NCBI GenBank assembly: GCA_946538475.1
Contig: CAMNGN010000003.1
Span: 1 to 37,037 of the forward strand
Direction: 5' to 3'
Length of the DNA: 37,037 nucleotides
DNA from: an uncultured Blautia sp.
Lineage (GTDB): Bacteria; Bacillota; Clostridia; Lachnospirales; Lachnospiraceae
Part shown: positions 1-8,129 of the stretch, piece by piece
Layout: each line of letters begins with the position of its first letter
How positions within the stretch are numbered: the first letter of the stretch is position 1
Translations under genes and position numbers: made by a program
The notes under the pieces: generated by a model
What the model saw: the letters and a program-made list of their open reading frames with translations, nothing else
What the model was told of the DNA's origin: nothing
Databases searched by the model: none

Positions 1-479
1 TGCGCGACCACCTCAGAAAGCTCTGCCTCCGTCACATCCATGTCATCGACACGGGTAATGATATCTCCCACAAGCAGCCCTGCCGCCTTGCCGGGCGCAT
101 TATCGTAACACTCCACGATCAGGATAGTTCCGTCATCCAGGCTCTGCATCAGAACCCCTATACCTTCGTAACTCCCCTGGGAGGTTTCCTTCTCCTCAGT
201 GTACTCCTCCGGAGTGTAGTAATAGGAATACTGATCACCGAGCCCATCGATCAGGCCTTTATAGATCCCCTGCGCCAGCTGTTCATCATCCGTCTCGCCC
301 AGATAATACTCATCGATCAGATCCTCCAGAGACTCCAGTCTGGCCTGATGACCGGGATCAGACATCACGTATCCTCTGCGCACATGCTGCACATGATTTA
401 CCGTGACTCCCAAAATCCCGCCCGCCGCAACAGCAAGCGCTCCGGTGATAAAACCGATCAGGTATTCTTTTCTCTGCAT
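1..479 (-). CDS. S41-family C-terminal processing peptidase (partial, N-terminal 159 residues)
   Basis: This is the N-terminal part of a CtpA/CtpB-type serine protease; the catalytic Ser/Lys domain lies beyond the left edge. The protein opens MQRKEYLIGFITGA with a hydrophobic segment (about residues 6-26) acting as signal anchor, so the protease domain should be outside the membrane. Next comes the helical N-terminal region (LIDEYYLGE, then GLGDQYSYYYTPEE, the usual lead-in of S41 proteases) and the first half of a PDZ domain (YEGIGVLMQ, then NAPGKAAGLLVGDIITRVDD). The ATG lies one base after the ftsX stop, and its ribosome binding site (GAGGGTG) sits inside the ftsX end, so translation is probably coupled. 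Ctp proteases beside ftsEX are common in Firmicutes and act with cell-wall hydrolases; the substrate here is unknown. Confidence 0.9.
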   Translation of the reverse strand, partial: MQRKEYLIGFITGALAVAAGGILGVTVNHVQHVRRGYVMSDPGHQARLESLEDLIDEYYLGETDDEQLAQGIYKGLIDGLGDQYSYYYTPEEYTEEKETSQGSYEGIGVLMQSLDDGTILIVECYDNAPGKAAGLLVGDIITRVDDMDVTEAELSEVVA

Positions 480-480
480 G

Positions 481-1389
481 TCACACCCTCAGATGCTTGC
501 GGACCGTGGTGAGACTTCCGATCAGACCGACTCCGATACCGAGCGCCAGACCGATCGGTCCGAGTGTTCTGTAGATGACAGGTGCCGGAATAAAATCAAC
601 ACTGAGAGACAGCACATTGTAGGTACGAAGAATATATCCCGCGACTTCGTTATAGATAAAATAGAAAGCGCCAAGCGGGATCGCCGCACCGATCGCCCCC
701 AGAATGACACCTTCGAGGAAGAACGGCGCACGCACAAAGCTGTCGGTCGCTCCGATATACTTCATGATACCGATCTCCTCGCTTCGTACCGTGATTCCGA
801 CCGAAACAGTGTTGCTGATCAGGAAAGCCGAGATAAGCAGCAGAATAACAATGATCACCAGCGAGACATAGTAGATAACACTCCGCACGGAATCGAGCGT
901 CTCTGCCGCCTGCTCCGCCTGATTGACATTTCGCACGCCCTCCAGGCTTTCGATGTAAGCCACAAGCTCGGGCTGTTTTTCAAGGTTGTTAAGACTCACC
1001 TGATAGTTCGAAGAATTGACCAGAGGGTTATCGTCGCGGAATCCGTCCGCCGCCTCGGAATCATCCCCAAAGTAGGTCTCTTTGAATTTTTCCCACGCCT
1101 CATCGCCGCTCTCGAAAACTATGCTCTCCACCTCGGGACGCGCTTCGATGAGTTCTCCGATCTCCTGCATGCGCTCCTCAGACAGACCCTCATCGAAGAA
1201 CACCGTGATCGGCACCTTCTCCTCGGCCTTGCGGGTGATATAATTCACGTTTGTCGTGATGGCATAAAAAATACTGAAAAGGAAAATACAAGCCGCCATG
1301 GTGAGCACGGATGCCACCGAGAACATCCAGTTCCGGCGGATGTTCTTAAATCCCTGTCTGAGGATATACCATATCGTACTAGGCCTCAT
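481..1389 (-). CDS. ftsX: Cell division protein FtsX (ABC-type permease-like subunit)
   Basis: FtsX forms a membrane complex with the ATPase FtsE and transmits ATP-driven conformational change to extracellular peptidoglycan hydrolases. The roughly 302-residue protein has the family layout: short cytoplasmic N-terminus (MRPSTIWYILRQGFKNIRRN), first membrane helix at about 20-45, a large extracellular domain at about 45-165, then three C-terminal membrane helices including a conserved SEEIGIMKYIGAT-type stretch. I chose the ATG at 1389 because GGAGGG stands about 8 bases before it and family members start at this point; an in-frame upstream ATG at 1410 has no comparable site. It overlaps the ftsE end by 11 bases and nearly touches the downstream protease gene, so the three are one translationally coupled unit. 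Confidence 0.95.
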   Translation of the reverse strand: MRPSTIWYILRQGFKNIRRNWMFSVASVLTMAACIFLFSIFYAITTNVNYITRKAEEKVPITVFFDEGLSEERMQEIGELIEARPEVESIVFESGDEAWEKFKETYFGDDSEAADGFRDDNPLVNSSNYQVSLNNLEKQPELVAYIESLEGVRNVNQAEQAAETLDSVRSVIYYVSLVIIVILLLISAFLISNTVSVGITVRSEEIGIMKYIGATDSFVRAPFFLEGVILGAIGAAIPLGAFYFIYNEVAGYILRTYNVLSLSVDFIPAPVIYRTLGPIGLALGIGVGLIGSLTTVRKHLRV

Positions 1390-2062
1390 GATATACACCC
1401 TCCTTCTCATCGCTTACGATAACGCCGTCCTTCATCGTGACGACCCTTTTTCGCATCGCGTTTACAATGTCTTTGTTGTGCGTTACCACCAGCACGGTCG
1501 TTCCCCGGTTGTTGATCCTCTCCAGAATTGCCATGATCTCATCCGAAGTCTGCGGGTCAAGATTACCTGTCGGCTCGTCCGCAAGGATGATATCCGGCCG
1601 GTTGACGAGTGCTCTGGCGATAGCCACTCTCTGCTGCTCACCGCCCGAAAGCTCGTCGGGAAGCGATTTCATTTTGTTCGAGAGGCCGACTTCTTTAAGC
1701 ACCTCGGGGACCATTCGGCGGATAGCGCTGCCCGGTCTTCCGATGACGCGCTGCGCAAACGCGACATTCTCATAGACATTTCTGTCTTTTAAGAGCCTGA
1801 AGTCCTGAAAAACCACACCAAGCTTGCGGCGATATTTTGCCACCCTGCGGTGCCTCATCACTTCAAGACGTTCACCGCTCACGGTAATGTTTCCCGAAGT
1901 GGCGTTCAGTTCTTTCAGCAGCAGCTTGATGAGGGTCGATTTGCCCGACCCGCTGCTTCCGACCACAAAGACAAATTCTCCTTTGTCGATGTGGAGATTT
2001 GCATGACTGAGTGCCGGCTTTCCTTCGCCGTAGGATTTTGTTACATCCACTAAGTCTATCAT
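1379..2062 (-). CDS. ftsE: Cell division ATP-binding protein FtsE
   Basis: FtsE is the cytoplasmic ABC ATPase that works with FtsX to switch on septal or side-wall peptidoglycan hydrolases. The 227-residue protein has all ABC motifs: Walker A GSSGSGKST at about 36-44, Q-loop VVFQDFRLL, signature LSGGEQQR at about 139-146, Walker B IILADEPTGNLD, and the H-loop VVTHNKD. Length and motif order are normal. The start is set by a strong AGGAGG 8 bases before the ATG. The gene starts only about 25 bases after the terminator of the upstream tRNA-Met, and I see no good promoter in that gap, so expression may come from read-through of the tRNA promoter. Confidence 0.96.
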   Translation of the reverse strand: MIDLVDVTKSYGEGKPALSHANLHIDKGEFVFVVGSSGSGKSTLIKLLLKELNATSGNITVSGERLEVMRHRRVAKYRRKLGVVFQDFRLLKDRNVYENVAFAQRVIGRPGSAIRRMVPEVLKEVGLSNKMKSLPDELSGGEQQRVAIARALVNRPDIILADEPTGNLDPQTSDEIMAILERINNRGTTVLVVTHNKDIVNAMRKRVVTMKDGVIVSDEKEGVYHEA

Positions 2063-2086
2063 ATAATCCTCCTATGTTTTTTAGAC

Positions 2087-2129
2087 AAAAAAATCCCGGA
2101 ACCCCTGTTTTGCCAGGGTTTCCGGGGTT
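2087..2129 (-). terminator. Rho-independent terminator behind tRNA-Met
   Basis: On the minus strand CCCCGGAAACCCTG is followed by a short GCAAAA loop and CAGGGGTTCCGGG, giving a stem of about 13 pairs with one mismatch, then a run of seven T. It ends the tRNA transcript and sits directly before the ftsE ribosome binding site. Confidence 0.85.
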
Positions 2130-2137
2130 CAGGTAAG

Positions 2138-2211
2138 TAGCGAGAGGGGGACTTGAACCCTCGACACCACGGGTATGAACCGTGTGCTCTAGCCAGCTGA
2201 GCTATCTCGCC
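2138..2211 (-). tRNA. tRNA-Met (CAT anticodon, elongator type)
   Basis: The 74-base minus-strand sequence folds as a complete cloverleaf. The acceptor arm is GGCGAGA with TCTCGCT and discriminator A, the D-arm contains AGCTCAGCTGGCTAGAGC, the anticodon arm is CACGG-TTCATAC-CCGTG with anticodon CAT, and the T-arm carries GGTTCAAGTCC. The sequence resembles Firmicutes elongator tRNA-Met; the first acceptor pair is intact, which argues against initiator tRNA. CAT-anticodon tRNA-Ile2 cannot be fully excluded by eye. The 3' CCA is not encoded. Confidence 0.93.
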
Positions 2212-2274
2212 ATAACTGCACATTTTATATAATGCAGGCAGGCCGAAAACCTCTGTTCCGTAACCTGCCTTGCT

Positions 2275-2303
2275 ATTATATAATGCTGAATACTGCTTGT
2301 CAA
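2275..2303 (-). promoter_or_regulatory. Consensus sigma-A promoter of tRNA-Met
   Basis: A perfect -35 TTGACA (2298-2303), a 17-base spacer and a perfect -10 TATAAT (2275-2280) lie about 65 bases upstream of the tRNA. The transcript leader contains a GGCAGG/CCTGCC hairpin (about 2233-2267), possibly a processing element. The unit may also drive ftsEX by read-through. Confidence 0.88.
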
Positions 2304-2312
2304 CACCTTTTT

Positions 2313-2816
2313 TCAGTTTGCGGCAATTTTTTCTGAAATATAGGAAACCATCTTCTCTTTCGGAACCCCGAGCAGAAGTGAAAGCTCAGAATACAGATTG
2401 TCCTCAGCCAGCTTCATATACCTCTCGTCCACTGCGGTGACCCTTTTACCGCTTTTCAGTCTTTTTCTCTTGCGGGAATAGATCGTCTTAATGATACGGA
2501 AAAGCTCGGTACCGTCGCATGTTCTCATGCACTCTTTGTATTTTTCCTCGCGAAGCTTTTCGTTCTCGATACTCAGCTCTTCGATCTCGGGCAGAGAGCT
2601 GATCAGATTTTCCGCTTCTTCCTTCGTCATTACGGGCCTCAGCACCTGCTTCATGCCGTCCACAGGCGTATAGATGGTGCCATCGCTTTTACCGTTCGGT
2701 GAAAGAACATAATAGAGGCGATCTCCCGGTACCCCGGCCATTTCCATCGTAGTTACGCCCTTTACGCGGCAGATTCCAACCCGGCCGTAAATCACATAAT
2801 CTCCCGTTGCAAACAT
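2313..2816 (-). CDS. CarD/CdnL-family RNA polymerase-binding transcription factor
   Basis: CarD-family proteins bind the RNA polymerase beta subunit and stabilise open promoter complexes, often at rRNA and stress genes. The 167-residue protein starts with the CarD_CdnL/TRCF RNAP-interacting domain (residues 1-65; FATGDYVIYGRVGICRV, then YYVLSP and TIYTPVD), followed by an all-helical, Lys/Arg-rich C-terminal DNA-binding domain ending in GVPKEKMVSYI. Length matches the family (about 160). It has its own promoter at 2881-2909 and a ribosome binding site AAAGGTG. No strong terminator is visible between it and the tRNA promoter. Its exact regulatory targets cannot be told from the sequence. Confidence 0.9.
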   Translation of the reverse strand: MFATGDYVIYGRVGICRVKGVTTMEMAGVPGDRLYYVLSPNGKSDGTIYTPVDGMKQVLRPVMTKEEAENLISSLPEIEELSIENEKLREEKYKECMRTCDGTELFRIIKTIYSRKRKRLKSGKRVTAVDERYMKLAEDNLYSELSLLLGVPKEKMVSYISEKIAAN

Positions 2817-2880
2817 TTTTCCACACCTTTCATCTTCCGAAGCGTTTGATGTTATATTCTCTCCCTTTAACTTATTTATT

Positions 2881-2909
2881 ATTGTAACATAGATAAGGAA
2901 GATTTTCTA
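2881..2909 (-). promoter_or_regulatory. Probable promoter of the CarD gene
   Basis: Minus strand: -35 TAGAAA (2904-2909, four of six consensus bases), 17-base spacer, -10 TACAAT (2881-2886, five of six). It lies about 65 bases upstream of the CarD start in an AT-rich gap of 161 bases after purL that holds no other gene. Confidence 0.6.
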
Positions 2910-2977
2910 ACGATTTCGGAGTCACTTCGTCAAGTTTGTGAAAAAAGCGCAAAACAATTCGGTTTTATGTTAGGAAT

Positions 2978-5900
2978 TTAGCAAAAATACTCTACGCCTG
3001 ACTCGAAAATTTTGATATCCTGCTCGCCATAAATGTTGATCGCCACGCCTTTATCCCGTCTTTCCACGTGTGCCATCTTTCCGAGGACACGTCCGTCCGG
3101 GCTTGTGATGCCTTCGATGCTGTAGTAAGAACCGTTGACGTTGCATTCTTCGTCATTCAGGCGAAGTTCTCCGTCCGGGCTTACGTAACGTGTGGCGACC
3201 TGACCGTTCGCCAGAAGATCCCTGATGACGCTCTCCTCGGCGACAAAACGGCCTTCTCCATGGGACGCGGGACTGCAGTAAACATTTCCGAGAACTGCCT
3301 TTCTGAGCCACGGTGATTTATCGCTGACGACCTGCGTATAGACCATTCTCGAAACATGGCGGCCAATCGTGTTGTATGTCAGTGTCGGCGAATTCTCATT
3401 CTGTCCGCAGATCTTACCGCAGGGAACCAGACCAAGCTTTATGAGGGCCTGGAAGCCGTTGCAGATACCCAGAACAAGGCCGTCCCTCTCATTCAGGAGC
3501 TTCATGACCGCCTCTTCCAGTTTTGCGTTGCGGAATGCTGTAGCAAAGAACTTGGCCGAGCCGTCGGGCTCATCACCTGCGGAGAATCCACCCGGGAACA
3601 TGATCATCTGCGCATTATTGATGGATCTTTCAAACACATCGACAGAATCACGGATATCTGCGGCCGAAAGGTTTCTGAATACCCGGACATCCACTTCTGC
3701 ACCTGCGCGTTCAAAAGCCTTCGTGCTGTCATATTCACAGTTTGTGCCCGGGAATACCGGGATAAACACTCTTGGCTTAGCGGTTTTGGTACGGCTCACA
3801 TACACCTTTCCTGCATGATACAGGCCGTTTTCGATACTGTCCGCAGAATCTTTCGCTTTCAGATCATAAACCTTTTCTTCCTGCCGCTCCCGGGAATCTG
3901 TGCGGAACACTTTTTCCAGAGTTCCCTTCCAGGCGCCCAGCGCTTCTTCGTGCGGGATCGAGACGTTACTGTATTTGAACGAACTGTCCGCCGTGATCTC
4001 ACCGATCAGTGTATAGGTGAAGGAAAGCTCCGAAACCTTGCCGTCCGGAATTTCCATCACGATGTCACCGAAGCCCGGCGCAAAGAAATCTCTCGGATCC
4101 AGATTATGCTCGATCTTAAATCCAAGTCCGTTGCCGAAGGCCATCTTACTCACGGCCGCGGCAATTCCATGGCGGTCGAGCGCGTATGCCGAAACGATCT
4201 TTCCGGCTTTAATGTCTGCATGGATCTTTGCATACTGATCGAGCAGCGCATCATAGTCCGGAAGATCATACTCATTTTTCGGTACACGGAACCACACGAT
4301 TCGGTTTCCGGCTTTCTTGAACTCCGGCGTGATGATATCGCCGAGCTTAGCCACGTCCACGGCGAAGGACACCAGCGTCGGCGGAACATTGATCTCGTTG
4401 AATGTACCGGACATACTGTCCTTGCCTCCGATGGACGGCAGGCCGAATCCCAGCTGTGCAGAGTATGCTCCGAGGAGTGCCGCGACCGGCTGGCTCCATG
4501 CGGAAGGCTCCTCCGTCATCCTGCGGAAATATTCCTGGAAGGTAAAGCGGATCTTTGACGCGTCGCCGCCCGAAGCCACAATACGGGCCACAGACTCGGT
4601 AACCGCGTAAACAGCGCCGTGATACGGGCTCCACGAAGAGAGATACGGATCAAAACCATAGCTCATCATGGTGACCGTCTCGGTATTGCCGTTCTGCACA
4701 GGAACCTTGGCGACCATCGCCTGGGTCTCGGTCAGCTGATACTTTCCGCCGTACGGCATCAGTGTGCTTGCCGCGCCGATGGAACTGTCAAACATCTCAA
4801 CGAGACCCTTCTGTGAGCAGACGTTCAGGTCGGACAGAGTCTCCAGCCATTTTCCGCGCACATCGGGAATATCGTTTCTTTCTGTGAGAAGACTGCCTTC
4901 TCTTGCGGGAATATCCACATGGACGGCGGCCTCCTGATGCGCACCGTTGGTATCGAGGAATGCCCTCGAAATATTTACGATCTCTTTGCCTCTCCAGACA
5001 AGCACCAGCCTCGGGCTTTCGGTCACGACCGCGACCGGAACTGCCTCAAGGTTCTCTTCCGCCGCATATGCGAGGAAAGCATCCTTGTCTTTCGGGTCAA
5101 CCACGACTGCCATTCTCTCCTGAGACTCGGAGATGGCGATCTCTGTGCCGTCAAGGCCTTCATATTTGCGCGGAACCTTGTCCAGGTCTACGCGGAGGCC
5201 CGGTGCAAGCTCACCGATAGCCACCGAAACACCGCCGGCACCGAAGTCGTTGCATTTTTTGATGATGCGGCTGACTTCTTCGCGGCGGAACATCCTCTGG
5301 ATCTTACGCTCTGTGGGCGCGTTACCTTTCTGTACCTCGGCACCGCATACCTCGATAGAGGCTTCGGTATGAACCTTGGAGGAGCCTGTGGCACCGCCGA
5401 TGCCGTCACGTCCCGTGCGTCCGCCGAGCAGGATGATGATGTCGCCGGGATCCGAGTTCTCGCGGATGACGGCGCGGCGAGGTGCGGCGCCCATAACGGC
5501 ACCGATCTCCATTCTTTTTGCCACATAGGACGGATGATAAATTTCTTTAACATAACCGGTAGCCAGACCGATCTGGTTTCCGTAGGAGCTGTATCCCCTG
5601 GCAGCACCGCGCACCAGCTTCTTCTGCGGAAGCTTGCCCTTTAGAGTTTCCGAGACAGGTACGGTAGGATCGGCTGCGCCGGTCACACGCATGGCCTGAT
5701 ATACGTAGGTTCTTCCCGAAAGCGGATCGCGGATCGCTCCGCCCAGGCATGTAGCCGCACCGCCGAATGGTTCGATCTCGGTCGGATGATTGTGCGTCTC
5801 ATTCTTGAAGTTGATGAGCCACTCTTCTTCCTTCCCGTCGACATCCACGGGTACAACAATGCTGCAGGCGTTGATCTCGTCGGATTCCTCCTGATCGTCA

Positions 5901-6775
5901 AGCTTGCCTTCGGATTTCAGTTTTTTCATCGCGAGGGTGGCAAGATCCATCAGGCAGACAAATTTGTCGTCTCTGCCTTTGTACAGCACTTCACGATCAC
6001 TCAGATACTGCTCATATGTATCGCGAATAGGCTGAAGATAGTCACCCTCCCCGAACGTCACGCGGGTGAGCTCGGTAGAAAATGTGGTATGGCGGCAGTG
6101 ATCCGACCAGTAGGTATCCAGAACACGGATCTCCGTCATAGAGGGATCTCTTTTTTCCTCATCCCTGAAATAGTTCTGAATATGCTGAAAATCACGGAAT
6201 GTCATGGCGAGATTCAATGAGTCATAAAGAGACTTGAGATCTGCCTCTCCCATTGCCGTAAAGCCGTCAAATATAATGACGTCGGCCGGCTCATCAAACA
6301 CGGTGACAAGTGTCTCGGGTTTTTCGTATCCGGCTTCTCTCGAATCGACCGGATTGATGCAATGGCTGCGAATAGCGGCATATTCATCCTCGGTGATATC
6401 ACCGCAGATCACATAAGTCGTGGCAGAACGGATGATCGGAAGTGCATCCTCGCGCAGGAACTGAATACACTGTACCGCAGAATCGGCCCTCTGATCAAAC
6501 TGTCCCGGAAGGTATTCGACGGAGAAGACTCTGGCTCCGTCCGGCACTTCAAAGCTCTCCAAATAAAGATCATCGACAGGCGGCTCCGAAAATACGGTGC
6601 GGCATGCCTTCTCAAAAAGGTCATCTTCCAGATTCTCCGCATCGTATCGGATCAGTACCCTTACTGCAGATACGTTACGGATTCCCAGATAACTCTCGAT
6701 CTCGTGCTTCAGTTCTTTTGCCTGTACTGCAAATGCAGGTTTTTTCTCCACATATACCCTTCTGACACCGCTCAT
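2978..6775 (-). CDS. purL: Phosphoribosylformylglycinamidine synthase, single-chain (PurL-PurQ fusion type)
   Basis: The enzyme makes FGAM from FGAR, glutamine and ATP in de novo purine synthesis. At 1,265 residues it is the large one-chain form, with an N-terminal PurS-like domain (about 1-150), two AIRS-type synthetase halves (for example KNETHNHPTEIEPFGGAATC and a second half containing GGKDSMSG), and a C-terminal class I glutamine amidotransferase domain. Its nucleophile is in LGICNGFQAL (Cys about 1105) and the His/Glu pair in SPASHGEGRF (about 1172/1174), so the triad is intact. I chose the second of two nearby ATGs because AAAGGAG is about 7 bases before it and only one or two bases before the ATG at 6781. 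It follows the Mrp gene by 15 bases and is probably co-transcribed with it. Confidence 0.96.
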   Translation of the reverse strand: MSGVRRVYVEKKPAFAVQAKELKHEIESYLGIRNVSAVRVLIRYDAENLEDDLFEKACRTVFSEPPVDDLYLESFEVPDGARVFSVEYLPGQFDQRADSAVQCIQFLREDALPIIRSATTYVICGDITEDEYAAIRSHCINPVDSREAGYEKPETLVTVFDEPADVIIFDGFTAMGEADLKSLYDSLNLAMTFRDFQHIQNYFRDEEKRDPSMTEIRVLDTYWSDHCRHTTFSTELTRVTFGEGDYLQPIRDTYEQYLSDREVLYKGRDDKFVCLMDLATLAMKKLKSEGKLDDQEESDEINACSIVVPVDVDGKEEEWLINFKNETHNHPTEIEPFGGAATCLGGAIRDPLSGRTYVYQAMRVTGAADPTVPVSETLKGKLPQKKLVRGAARGYSSYGNQIGLATGYVKEIYHPSYVAKRMEIGAVMGAAPRRAVIRENSDPGDIIILLGGRTGRDGIGGATGSSKVHTEASIEVCGAEVQKGNAPTERKIQRMFRREEVSRIIKKCNDFGAGGVSVAIGELAPGLRVDLDKVPRKYEGLDGTEIAISESQERMAVVVDPKDKDAFLAYAAEENLEAVPVAVVTESPRLVLVWRGKEIVNISRAFLDTNGAHQEAAVHVDIPAREGSLLTERNDIPDVRGKWLETLSDLNVCSQKGLVEMFDSSIGAASTLMPYGGKYQLTETQAMVAKVPVQNGNTETVTMMSYGFDPYLSSWSPYHGAVYAVTESVARIVASGGDASKIRFTFQEYFRRMTEEPSAWSQPVAALLGAYSAQLGFGLPSIGGKDSMSGTFNEINVPPTLVSFAVDVAKLGDIITPEFKKAGNRIVWFRVPKNEYDLPDYDALLDQYAKIHADIKAGKIVSAYALDRHGIAAAVSKMAFGNGLGFKIEHNLDPRDFFAPGFGDIVMEIPDGKVSELSFTYTLIGEITADSSFKYSNVSIPHEEALGAWKGTLEKVFRTDSRERQEEKVYDLKAKDSADSIENGLYHAGKVYVSRTKTAKPRVFIPVFPGTNCEYDSTKAFERAGAEVDVRVFRNLSAADIRDSVDVFERSINNAQMIMFPGGFSAGDEPDGSAKFFATAFRNAKLEEAVMKLLNERDGLVLGICNGFQALIKLGLVPCGKICGQNENSPTLTYNTIGRHVSRMVYTQVVSDKSPWLRKAVLGNVYCSPASHGEGRFVAEESVIRDLLANGQVATRYVSPDGELRLNDEECNVNGSYYSIEGITSPDGRVLGKMAHVERRDKGVAINIYGEQDIKIFESGVEYFC

Positions 6776-6790
6776 TCGCATTCTCCTTTC

Positions 6791-7621
6791 TCAGTCCGGC
6801 AATACCGCGACAGCTGCTGTAATGTACTCGTTGTTAACCTCGTGGAAATTGCCGCTGTCCGCTTTCTCTGCAAAGACAGGATCGACAGGCATCTTTCCGA
6901 TCAGCGGGATACCGTACTCCTCTACGATCTTCTCGATATGGCTTACGCCGAAAACAGGAATCTCTTTACCGCAGTCCGGGCATTTGACGTAGCTGTAATT
7001 CTCGACAAGGCCGAGCACAGGGATGTTCATCATTCCTGCCATGTTGTAGGCTTTCTTCACGATCATCTGTACCAGATCCTGCGGTGACGTCACGATAACG
7101 GTCCCCGAAAGAGGAATGGACTGGAATACGGTGAGCGGAACATCTCCGGTTCCCGGAGGCATATCCACAAAAAGATAGTCCAGATCGCCCCAGACAACGT
7201 CGGTCCAGAACTGTTTGACCATACCTGCCAGAATGGGACCGCGCCAGATCACCGGTGTGTCCTCCGAAGGCAGAAGAAGGTTGACAGAGATCACTTTTAC
7301 ACCGTTTTTGGTGATCCTGGGATAGATTCCTTCATCGGTTCCCATCGCAGACCCGGTAAGTCCGTACATTCTGGGAATAGACGGACCGGTGATATCCGCA
7401 TCCAGGATACCTACGCTGTAACCTTTTGCCGCCATCATATTGGCCAGAGATCCTGTCACGAAGGATTTTCCCACTCCGCCTTTGCCGCTGACTACACCGA
7501 TCACGTGGCGTACGCTTGATTTTTCATTCAGTTTTTCGATCATGCTCTGAGGGCCCTCTTTGCTCGGACATCCCTCACAGCTCGACTTATCACATGTTGT
7601 GCTGCTGCATTCTTTAGCCAT
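6791..7621 (-). CDS. Mrp/NBP35-family P-loop ATPase, Fe-S cluster carrier
   Basis: Mrp/ApbC-family ATPases bind a labile 4Fe-4S cluster and deliver it to target proteins. The 276-residue protein has a Cys-rich N-terminus (four Cys in CSSTTCDKSSCEGC, the NBP35-like feature), a deviant Walker A GKGGVGKSFV at about 46-55, the switch DADITGPSIPRMYG, VDMPPGTGD, and a C-terminal CPDC motif that usually binds the bridging cluster at the dimer interface. All key residues are present. It lies between the CsoR-type sensor and purL with spacings of 20 and 15 bases, suggesting one operon. Purine synthesis in anaerobes includes Fe-S enzymes, so a link is plausible but unproven. Confidence 0.92.
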   Translation of the reverse strand: MAKECSSTTCDKSSCEGCPSKEGPQSMIEKLNEKSSVRHVIGVVSGKGGVGKSFVTGSLANMMAAKGYSVGILDADITGPSIPRMYGLTGSAMGTDEGIYPRITKNGVKVISVNLLLPSEDTPVIWRGPILAGMVKQFWTDVVWGDLDYLFVDMPPGTGDVPLTVFQSIPLSGTVIVTSPQDLVQMIVKKAYNMAGMMNIPVLGLVENYSYVKCPDCGKEIPVFGVSHIEKIVEEYGIPLIGKMPVDPVFAEKADSGNFHEVNNEYITAAVAVLPD

Positions 7622-7641
7622 TCTTTTACCTCCTGAGGCTT

Positions 7642-7953
7642 TTATTTTACGAACTGATCGATCGCTTTCTCCAGTTCTTTGATCGCCTGTTCATCTCCAT
7701 GTTCGACTGCATCCACGATACAATGTTCGATGTGGTCCTGCAGAATGATCTTTCCGGTATTGTTGATCGCAGCTTTCACTGCCGAAAGCTGGATCAGGAT
7801 CTCCGGGCAGTCTCTGCCATCCTCAACCATCCGTTTTATCGATTCCAGATGTCCTATGGCTCTGGACAGCCGGTTGAGCACAGCCTTCGTCTGCGTATGA
7901 GTATGAGTATGATTATGCGTATGAGTATGATGGTGGCTGTGTTCCGTTTCCAT
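7642..7953 (-). CDS. CsoR/RcnR-family metal-sensing repressor with His-rich N-terminal tail
   Basis: CsoR/RcnR/FrmR proteins are all-helical tetrameric repressors that leave DNA on binding metal or electrophile. In this 103-residue protein, Cys49, His74 and Cys78 (in GRDCPEI and DHIEHC) match the Cys-His-Cys Cu(I) ligand pattern of CsoR, which favours copper over nickel/cobalt. The N-terminus holds nine His between residues 5 and 19 in an alternating His-Thr stretch, unusual for the family and likely an extra metal site. I chose the ATG at 7953 because AGAAAGG lies about 10 bases upstream; an in-frame start at 7998 would add 15 residues. It is first gene of a probable operon with the Mrp and purL genes; no copper exporter is nearby, so its target is unclear. 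Confidence 0.88.
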   Translation of the reverse strand: METEHSHHHTHTHNHTHTHTQTKAVLNRLSRAIGHLESIKRMVEDGRDCPEILIQLSAVKAAINNTGKIILQDHIEHCIVDAVEHGDEQAIKELEKAIDQFVK

Positions 7954-8033
7954 GTGTGATGATCCTTTCTGCAAAATCCTGTGTCCTGCCTCATTCACCG
8001 GTCGAGTCAGTACACTGATGCGATTCTCCGACC

Positions 8034-8062
8034 ATTATAGATGCAAAGTACAGTTTTGTCAA
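8034..8062 (-). promoter_or_regulatory. Consensus promoter of the csoR-like/mrp/purL unit
   Basis: Minus strand: TTGACA (8057-8062), 17-base spacer, TATAAT (8034-8039), a perfect consensus match. It lies about 80 bases upstream of the csoR-like start. The T-run of the preceding terminator merges directly into the -35 hexamer. Confidence 0.88.
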
Positions 8063-8116
8063 AAAAAACAAGGAGTATCTGCGTGCAGTTTTACCTGCAG
8101 GCATAATACCCCTCCT
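8061..8116 (-). terminator. Terminator of the lipoprotein gene, fused to the next promoter
   Basis: Downstream of the stop at 8130 the minus strand has AGGAG with a GGG bulge, an inner CTGC/GCAG helix, then CTCCT, followed by TTGTTTTTTTT. The structure is irregular but the T-tract is strong. Confidence 0.65.
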
Positions 8117-8129
8117 GATAGTATTCCGA

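Noticed and set aside
403..1422. A 339-codon plus-strand ORF opposite ftsX
   Set aside because: Antisense of ftsX and the S41 gene, with Asp/Arg/His-rich composition typical of shadow frames.
3356..4558. A 400-codon plus-strand ORF opposite purL
   Set aside because: It is the antisense shadow of a well-conserved gene; purL codon structure and motifs are complete on the other strand.
7886..7935. Short GTATGA-type tandem repeat as a CRISPR or mobile-element trace
   Set aside because: It is the coding repeat for the His-Thr tail of the CsoR-type protein; unit is six bases with no spacers.
8107..8127. AATAC...GTATT inverted repeat as a CsoR operator
   Set aside because: Only 5 bp per arm, lacks the symmetrical G/C tracts of CsoR sites, lies upstream of the promoter and overlaps the preceding gene's 3' hairpin.
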